DNA of 64,000 nt, from NCBI GenBank assembly GCA_913055685.1, contig CAJXKC010000004.1:148988-212987 (forward strand), given 5' to 3'. The DNA is from an uncultured Flavobacteriales bacterium. Its GTDB lineage: Bacteria > Bacteroidota > Bacteroidia > Flavobacteriales > Schleiferiaceae. The notes under the pieces were generated by a model. It saw only the letters and a program-made list of their open reading frames with translations, was not told where the DNA came from and made no database searches. The position numbers and the translations under genes are program-made. Shown here one piece after another: positions 59,448 through 64,000 of the stretch (positions are counted from its first letter, which is position 1; each line of letters opens with the position of its first letter).

Positions 59448-61039
59448 AATTTCATAATCTTAAATTGCTTTATACTGCTGCCCTGTATTACTTCAACCAG
59501 GTATATACCAGCTTCTTGGAATGGACAATTAAGCTCAATTTCTCCGTCTAAGCGAGGAGGGTGAAATTCTTCAATGCGGATCTTTCCTCCTAAATCTGTC
59601 CAACGCACCTTAAGTGGTTCTTGAATATTTTGTAATCCAATTAGACTTAGCGATTGAGTCGAAGTAAAGGGGTTTGGGGCGATTGTCCATTGCGGACTCA
59701 CCCGGGGATTGAGGCCCTCATTTTCTTCCATACCGTCGAGGGCCAAGGTACCGCTGTTAATAGGGTCTAGCCAATCTCTTAACCTGCGATTGGCGTTATT
59801 CCCATTAGAGTCCCAGTGATAATCGAAACGACCAAAGTAATCTGGAGCTTCTAAGTTGTCGCAAGCACTGCCTCCACCAGTTAAGGTTCCAACCACTAAG
59901 CCGTTTTGGTCAAAGATGGGTGCGCCACTACTACCGGCCTCGGTTGTGCCGTGGCCAGCGCTGTTTGCGGACCATTCAATTTTCCAGTGTGTGTTTTGCG
60001 ACAATTCAGTGAAGGAGGAGCTTACCGCATCTTTTTTATAGCTGCTCACCTTTAAAATGTCTCCTGCTGGAAAATGATAGCACAATCCCGATTTTGCCGC
60101 TCGATCCCAGCGATTCCAACCAGCATAATAGGCATTGAAACTAGAAGGTATATTTTGATTTAACTCCAATAGCAATAGGTCCGAGCCATAATCTCCACCA
60201 TTATCGTCACTTCGGGCTAATAAATTGGCACCCACTAGTCGGTCTTGGTTAATAGCTTGCGGGCTATTTGGGTTTTTACAACTCCTACTGAAGTAATTAA
60301 AGGTGAAGGCCCATCGGGCGAAGTCAGACGAAGAGCTCAGATTAGGCGTTAAGGCACAATGCTCGGCACTTAGAATGTAAGGCTTAAAGTCTAAAGCGGT
60401 ATTATTTACGAGACTACCACTGCAAAATCCGGCAAGGTTTCCATTGACCCAAAGAATGTGAACCATAGCGCGTAGATTTTGATTGGTGCTGTCTAAGCAA
60501 AAGGGGTTTATCTGACAGGCTCCCGCATCACCAAAGTCGGCTATGCTTTTGGGGCGATAAATTAGACCCTTAACCGTGATGCTTGAATTGTTATAAGGAG
60601 GGGCGTCTTTTAAAACTAGCTCCCGCGTAGATGAAAAAGGCCCAAGTAGCTCTAATCTAGATTCCTTGAGCCTAAAGAGGCTTTCGTCTAAAAACAGGCT
60701 GTCTTCTGCGGCAATTAAATAGGAGAGGTAGTAATAGGTAGTGAGTGCCTCGTGCCCTAATCTTTGACTGTGCGTCTTTTTAGCCCGACTGTCCGAAAAA
60801 AGTGGTTGGTTCAGGCTTTGATAGAATCCGGCCAAAGCCTTATCGGGATTGGCATTCTCACTGCTTTTGAAAGAATGGGATAATTGTTTTAAATCGAGCT
60901 GAGAAAAGGCTAAGTCTGTTTCTTCAATAGATTGAGCCGAAACGGATAAGCAGCAGAAAAATAGCGATAGCGAGCCCCAGTTAAAAAGACTAAGAAAGAA
61001 GCTTTTGGCGTAAAAGGAATTCCAGTTGTTCATTAGCAC
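59444..61039 (-). CDS. T9SS-secreted trypsin-like serine protease
   Basis: A 531-residue exported protease. A long signal sequence ends near LSVSA-Q, followed by a propeptide-like region (about 35-170). The trypsin-fold domain resembles lysyl endopeptidases: His in ILSAEHCAL, Asp in GSDLLLLEL, and Ser in GTTEAGSSGAPIFD. Paired Cys residues (CQINPFC, CDN) suggest disulphides. A T9SS type A sorting domain closes it (TIAPNPFTSTQSLSL onward). It starts 50 nt inside the response-regulator gene; ATG at residue 3 is equally possible. Probably an extracellular nutrient protease. Confidence 0.88.
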   Translation of the reverse strand: MLMNNWNSFYAKSFFLSLFNWGSLSLFFCCLSVSAQSIEETDLAFSQLDLKQLSHSFKSSENANPDKALAGFYQSLNQPLFSDSRAKKTHSQRLGHEALTTYYYLSYLIAAEDSLFLDESLFRLKESRLELLGPFSSTRELVLKDAPPYNNSSITVKGLIYRPKSIADFGDAGACQINPFCLDSTNQNLRAMVHILWVNGNLAGFCSGSLVNNTALDFKPYILSAEHCALTPNLSSSSDFARWAFTFNYFSRSCKNPNSPQAINQDRLVGANLLARSDDNGGDYGSDLLLLELNQNIPSSFNAYYAGWNRWDRAAKSGLCYHFPAGDILKVSSYKKDAVSSSFTELSQNTHWKIEWSANSAGHGTTEAGSSGAPIFDQNGLVVGTLTGGGSACDNLEAPDYFGRFDYHWDSNGNNANRRLRDWLDPINSGTLALDGMEENEGLNPRVSPQWTIAPNPFTSTQSLSLIGLQNIQEPLKVRWTDLGGKIRIEEFHPPRLDGEIELNCPFQEAGIYLVEVIQGSSIKQFKIMKL

Positions 61040-61451
61040 GAGCTAATTTATCAATCAATTCCTTGTTTTCTCGTCTTAATCTAAAAACTTCGTGAGCCGA
61101 TAAAATTGTTGATTTTAGATCCTCGTAATGCCAAGGTTTATTGAGGTAGCGATAAACCTGACCTCGGTTAATTGCGTCAATTACCGCATTAATGTCCGAA
61201 TAACCAGTGATGAGAATTCGCATTGGCTCAGGGTTTACCTTTTGAACCTCAACTAAGAATTCAATACCAGTCATATTGGGCATTCTCTGGTCGGTTAGGA
61301 TAATATTTAGCTCTTCTTTCTTGAAGATTTCTAGACCCTCAGCGCCTGATTCTGCGGTAAATATGGTGAAATCACGACGAAAATTAGCTTTAAAGGCTTG
61401 GAGGTTATGGGCCTCGTCATCGACGTACAAGATTTTCACGTTACTGTTCAT
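60990..61451 (-). CDS. Response regulator receiver-domain protein
   Basis: A 153-residue receiver domain with a short C-terminal coiled coil and no DNA-binding output. It begins SNVKILYVDDEAHNLQAFKANFRRDFTIFTAESG; the phosphorylatable Asp is in IILTDQRMPNMTG, the Thr/Ser site in ILITGYSD and the Lys in YLNKPW. YRYLNKPWHYEDL is typical of RpfG-type receivers. The C-terminal helix (RRENKELIDKLARANEQLEFLLRQK) may dimerise or bind a partner kinase. The ORF track has 14 extra residues; MNSNVKIL starts at ATG 61451. It is divergent from the fusion enzyme gene. Confidence 0.88.
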   Translation of the reverse strand: MNSNVKILYVDDEAHNLQAFKANFRRDFTIFTAESGAEGLEIFKKEELNIILTDQRMPNMTGIEFLVEVQKVNPEPMRILITGYSDINAVIDAINRGQVYRYLNKPWHYEDLKSTILSAHEVFRLRRENKELIDKLARANEQLEFLLRQKLLS

Positions 61452-61537
61452 CTCTAAATCAAAAATATAGGGTAAAAGTAAAGTATTTTTCAATACAAAG
61501 ATGTAATTTGGCTCATAATTTCAAAGGTCACTTTGTG

Positions 61538-63865
61538 ATGAAAAATAAACAAAGATTTGACTTAAAAGACTGTAATACAGCTAAGTCGCTTAGCTCTGAT
61601 TATTTATTTAGACCACGGGTTTACCACATGTCTAGCGACCTAGATATTGCGGAGTTTAAAACATTTATTGATAGCAATTATTCACATTTAAATGTTCATA
61701 ACAATATTGAGGGTCAGCTAAAAGAATTGCTGAAAATCGATAATCCAAAGCGAAAACTGAGTTCAAATGAACTAGATAATTTATATCAGGATTGGATTCA
61801 GGGAAAAGACCTTGATTATTACGGTACTTGGGTTTATTACCCATGGAATAATAATCTCGTGCATTTGCTTGAAGAGACAGATTTTATTCGTTTAAGGACT
61901 TCAAGGAATCAATATAAAATCACCCCTGAGGAGCAATCGGACTTAGGGGGGAAGAAGGTGGGCGTAATTGGTTTGTCCGTAGGGCAGTCGGTGGCTCTTA
62001 CCATGGCCATGGAGCGGGTTTTCGGAACCTTGCGCATCGCTGACTTTGATCATTTAGACTTATCCAATCTTAACCGTATACGGTCGGGCGTGGCTAATAT
62101 TGGTTTGCCAAAGACGATTATTGTTGCCCGTGAAATTGCCGAAATCGATCCATTTTTGAAGATTGAACTATACCCAGACGGTATTACCGATGAAAATCTG
62201 GACGAGTTTTTAGGGGAGGGAGAGAGTAAGCTAGATTTATTAGTTGAGGAATGTGATTCCCTCGATATAAAAATCAAGGCCCGAATTAAGGCAAGAGCCA
62301 AGTCTATCCCGGTAATCATGGATACCAGTGATAGAGGAATGATGGATATTGAGCGCTTTGACCTTGACAATACCCTACCCATAATGCACGGCATGGTAGA
62401 TGAAGGCAGAGCGAACCAAATAGATCAGTGGACTGCGAAAGAACGCTTAGCTCTGGTGATGGATATGGTAGGCGCCGAAAACATTTCGAGCCGATTAAAA
62501 GCTTCACTTTTAGAAGTGGAAGAAACCTTGACCACCTGGCCTCAGTTGGCTTCCTCGGTTGTTCTAGGGGGTGCCATTAGTACGGTGGTGGTTCGCCAAA
62601 TTTTACTGCGTCAAGCGGTAAAATCAGGTCGCTATTATTTGGATGTCGATGATAAATATAAAGCTCAGCCTGCCGCAACGAAAGAGCGATTTGCCGAAAC
62701 GGAAAGACCGGCGGAGCTAAGTTTCTCGGACTGTAAAAAAATACTTAGCGAAACTGCGCTTGTTATGCCGGCGGATGCTAAGGTAATAGGGGAAGAAATT
62801 GCAGCCGACCTAGTCGAGCATGCTTGTTTAGCGCCTAGTGGTGGAAATGTACAGGCCTGGAAATGGATTTATCAGGACGGGATGATGGCTTTGTTTCACG
62901 ATATGCACTTTTCCCATTCCTTTTTGGATTTTAAACATCGAGGGAGCTTTATCGGCTTTGGTGCTGCAGTTGAGAACCTTAATCAAAGGGCAGCATATCA
63001 CGGTTTGGAGCTCATTGAACTGAAAAGCCCGGAATATTTGGGGGAGAAATTACTGGCGGTTTATTCCTTTAAGGAGCAGCCGGCCGCCGCTAAGTCTTCA
63101 TTTTATTTTGGTGATAAATTGACTCTGCGACTTACCAATCGGAAAAAGGCCGCCGATTATCGGGCTATTGATGCTAAAGTTAAGGCTGAAATAGAAAATG
63201 AACTTGAAGGAACAGCTTTTCGAATAGCTTGGATCGAAGATCGACAGAAGTTAAGATCATTGGCTCAAATAGTTGGAAAAGTTGAGCGTCAGCGAATTCT
63301 GGATCCTTGGGGTCATTCCGACTTTATAGCGGAAGCACGCTGGACTGCAGAAGCGGCAGAAAGCACACGAAATGGGGTAGATTTACGCACTTTAGACCTT
63401 AATGAAGCGGACAAGGTCGGTTTTAAATTAATTCGTGATGCCAAGGCTATCGAGAGCTTGCGTAATTGGGACCGAGGATCGGCTCTAATTAAAATGAGTG
63501 CTGATGCGATTGAAAACTCCTCTTTGTGTTTGCTTTATACTATGGACCATAGTCCCAAGGCAGTATTTGAAGGCGGCCAATGGGTAGAGAAGTTATGGCT
63601 CTACTTTAATGCAAATGGAATAGCCTATCAACCTGTTTCGCCGGCAACCTTTATGTTTGCGCGATTAGCGGAAGATGATTCAAGCACAAGTCCCTATCTT
63701 AGAGAAAATTTAAAGAATTTGCGGCAGGAATACCTGCAAATATTAGGTTTGCCTGAAGGGCTAAACGACTTATTTTTATCACGACTTTTTTACGCCGAGG
63801 AACCAAAGGTGAAATCATTAAGAAAGCCTTTAACCGCAGTGTATAAGAATTTTAATACCAACTAG
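61538..63865 (+). CDS. ThiF/E1-like plus nitroreductase fusion protein (Rv1355c type)
   Basis: A 775-residue fusion. The first ~130 residues have no clear domain. An E1/ThiF-like adenylyltransferase domain follows (about 140-370) with KVGVIGLSVGQSVALTMAM, ADFDHLDLSNLNRI and VIMDTSDRGMMDIE. The C-terminal third (from about 425) is nitroreductase-like: LVEHACLAPSGGNVQAWKW and DKLTLRLTNRKKAADY. The arrangement is that of Rv1355c-family proteins, whose reaction is unknown. The ORF track starts at TTG 61508; ATG 61538 is better. Another gene begins 3 nt after the stop, which suggests a joint task. Confidence 0.85.
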   Translation: MKNKQRFDLKDCNTAKSLSSDYLFRPRVYHMSSDLDIAEFKTFIDSNYSHLNVHNNIEGQLKELLKIDNPKRKLSSNELDNLYQDWIQGKDLDYYGTWVYYPWNNNLVHLLEETDFIRLRTSRNQYKITPEEQSDLGGKKVGVIGLSVGQSVALTMAMERVFGTLRIADFDHLDLSNLNRIRSGVANIGLPKTIIVAREIAEIDPFLKIELYPDGITDENLDEFLGEGESKLDLLVEECDSLDIKIKARIKARAKSIPVIMDTSDRGMMDIERFDLDNTLPIMHGMVDEGRANQIDQWTAKERLALVMDMVGAENISSRLKASLLEVEETLTTWPQLASSVVLGGAISTVVVRQILLRQAVKSGRYYLDVDDKYKAQPAATKERFAETERPAELSFSDCKKILSETALVMPADAKVIGEEIAADLVEHACLAPSGGNVQAWKWIYQDGMMALFHDMHFSHSFLDFKHRGSFIGFGAAVENLNQRAAYHGLELIELKSPEYLGEKLLAVYSFKEQPAAAKSSFYFGDKLTLRLTNRKKAADYRAIDAKVKAEIENELEGTAFRIAWIEDRQKLRSLAQIVGKVERQRILDPWGHSDFIAEARWTAEAAESTRNGVDLRTLDLNEADKVGFKLIRDAKAIESLRNWDRGSALIKMSADAIENSSLCLLYTMDHSPKAVFEGGQWVEKLWLYFNANGIAYQPVSPATFMFARLAEDDSSTSPYLRENLKNLRQEYLQILGLPEGLNDLFLSRLFYAEEPKVKSLRKPLTAVYKNFNTN

Positions 63866-63867
63866 CA

Positions 63868-64000
63868 GTGTTACAATTAAGGGCATTTAAAGCATTAGAT
63901 GATCAAGAGAGTTGCGAGAAGTTCTTGGAAGTTATCCATAGTCTGCACGGAATCAGTCAATTGTGTAGTTCGTTTTTATTCTGTGGGACGTTTGTCGCCC
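63868..64000 (+). CDS. Start of an unknown gene coupled to the ThiF/nitroreductase fusion (cut by window edge)
   Basis: An open frame begins at GTG 63868, 3 nt after the stop of the fusion gene, and runs to the window end (44 codons) without a stop. It reads VLQLRAFKALDDQESCEKFLEVIHSLHGISQLCSSFLFCG. No domain can be named from this fragment. The tight spacing and coding-like sequence support a real gene in the same operon. Confidence 0.6.
   Translation, partial: MLQLRAFKALDDQESCEKFLEVIHSLHGISQLCSSFLFCGTFVA

Overview
The window looks like a contiguous piece of chromosome from a marine-type member of the Bacteroidota, probably order Flavobacteriales. Several signs agree. Five secreted proteins end in type IX secretion (T9SS) sorting domains. 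There is a YtxJ bacillithiol-type protein, a GWxTD protein and a BatA-type protein. Perfect TAnnTTTG -7 boxes precede some genes, and most genes lack Shine-Dalgarno sequences. Genus or species cannot be fixed from the sequence alone. Most of the window is dense core genome with short operons, often joined by TAATG, TGATG or ATGA start-stop overlaps.

Layout. 1-11 kb: dapF (partial, TTG start), an HtrA protease, valS, a DUF1573 protein, a deaminase, small secreted proteins, rlmH, a glutathione peroxidase, an ATP-grasp enzyme and a lipoprotein. 10.8-14.8 kb: a GAF histidine kinase, then the least ordinary part of the window. It holds a decayed gene end, a SlyD-like isomerase, tRNA-Pro(GGG), an XRE regulator with a palindromic operator candidate, a 22-bp inverted repeat bracketing about 1.4 kb, an orphan terminator, and about 880 bp of noncoding DNA with a 43-bp tandem repeat array. 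15.2-20.5 kb: a cobalamin riboswitch followed by a four-gene surface operon (duplicated-domain T9SS protein, second T9SS protein, BtuB-like TonB receptor, beta-propeller lipoprotein). This is the most attractive candidate for a little-described system: B12 capture at the cell surface. 20.5-32.4 kb: umuD without umuC, an NlpC/P60 peptidase, thiolase, a PgpH-type HD phosphodiesterase, an M1 peptidase, rlmB, a GWxTD lipoprotein, a BamA-like protein and ung.

32.5-46 kb: a small-lipoprotein/ytxJ/OM-protein/lipA operon, a 1057-residue secreted propeller protein, GAPDH, a TlpA-like thioredoxin, gatB, and an ABC transporter/ion channel/miaA/lpxK cluster. 46-55 kb: a PRiA4-ORF3-like protein, a tRNA nucleotidyltransferase, three glycosyltransferases, a dihydroorotase-like protein without its metal ligands, and a BatA-type protein. 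55-59 kb: a five-gene operon (ABC ATPase, permease with a His run, two DUF3299-like paralogues, hydrolase) that may handle metal. 59-64 kb: a CoA-binding protein, a lipoprotein, a T9SS trypsin-like protease, a response regulator, a ThiF/nitroreductase fusion and the start of a further gene.

Starts were revised from the ORF track wherever a signal peptide, terminator or promoter argued for it. All functions are read from motifs by eye; no database search was run.
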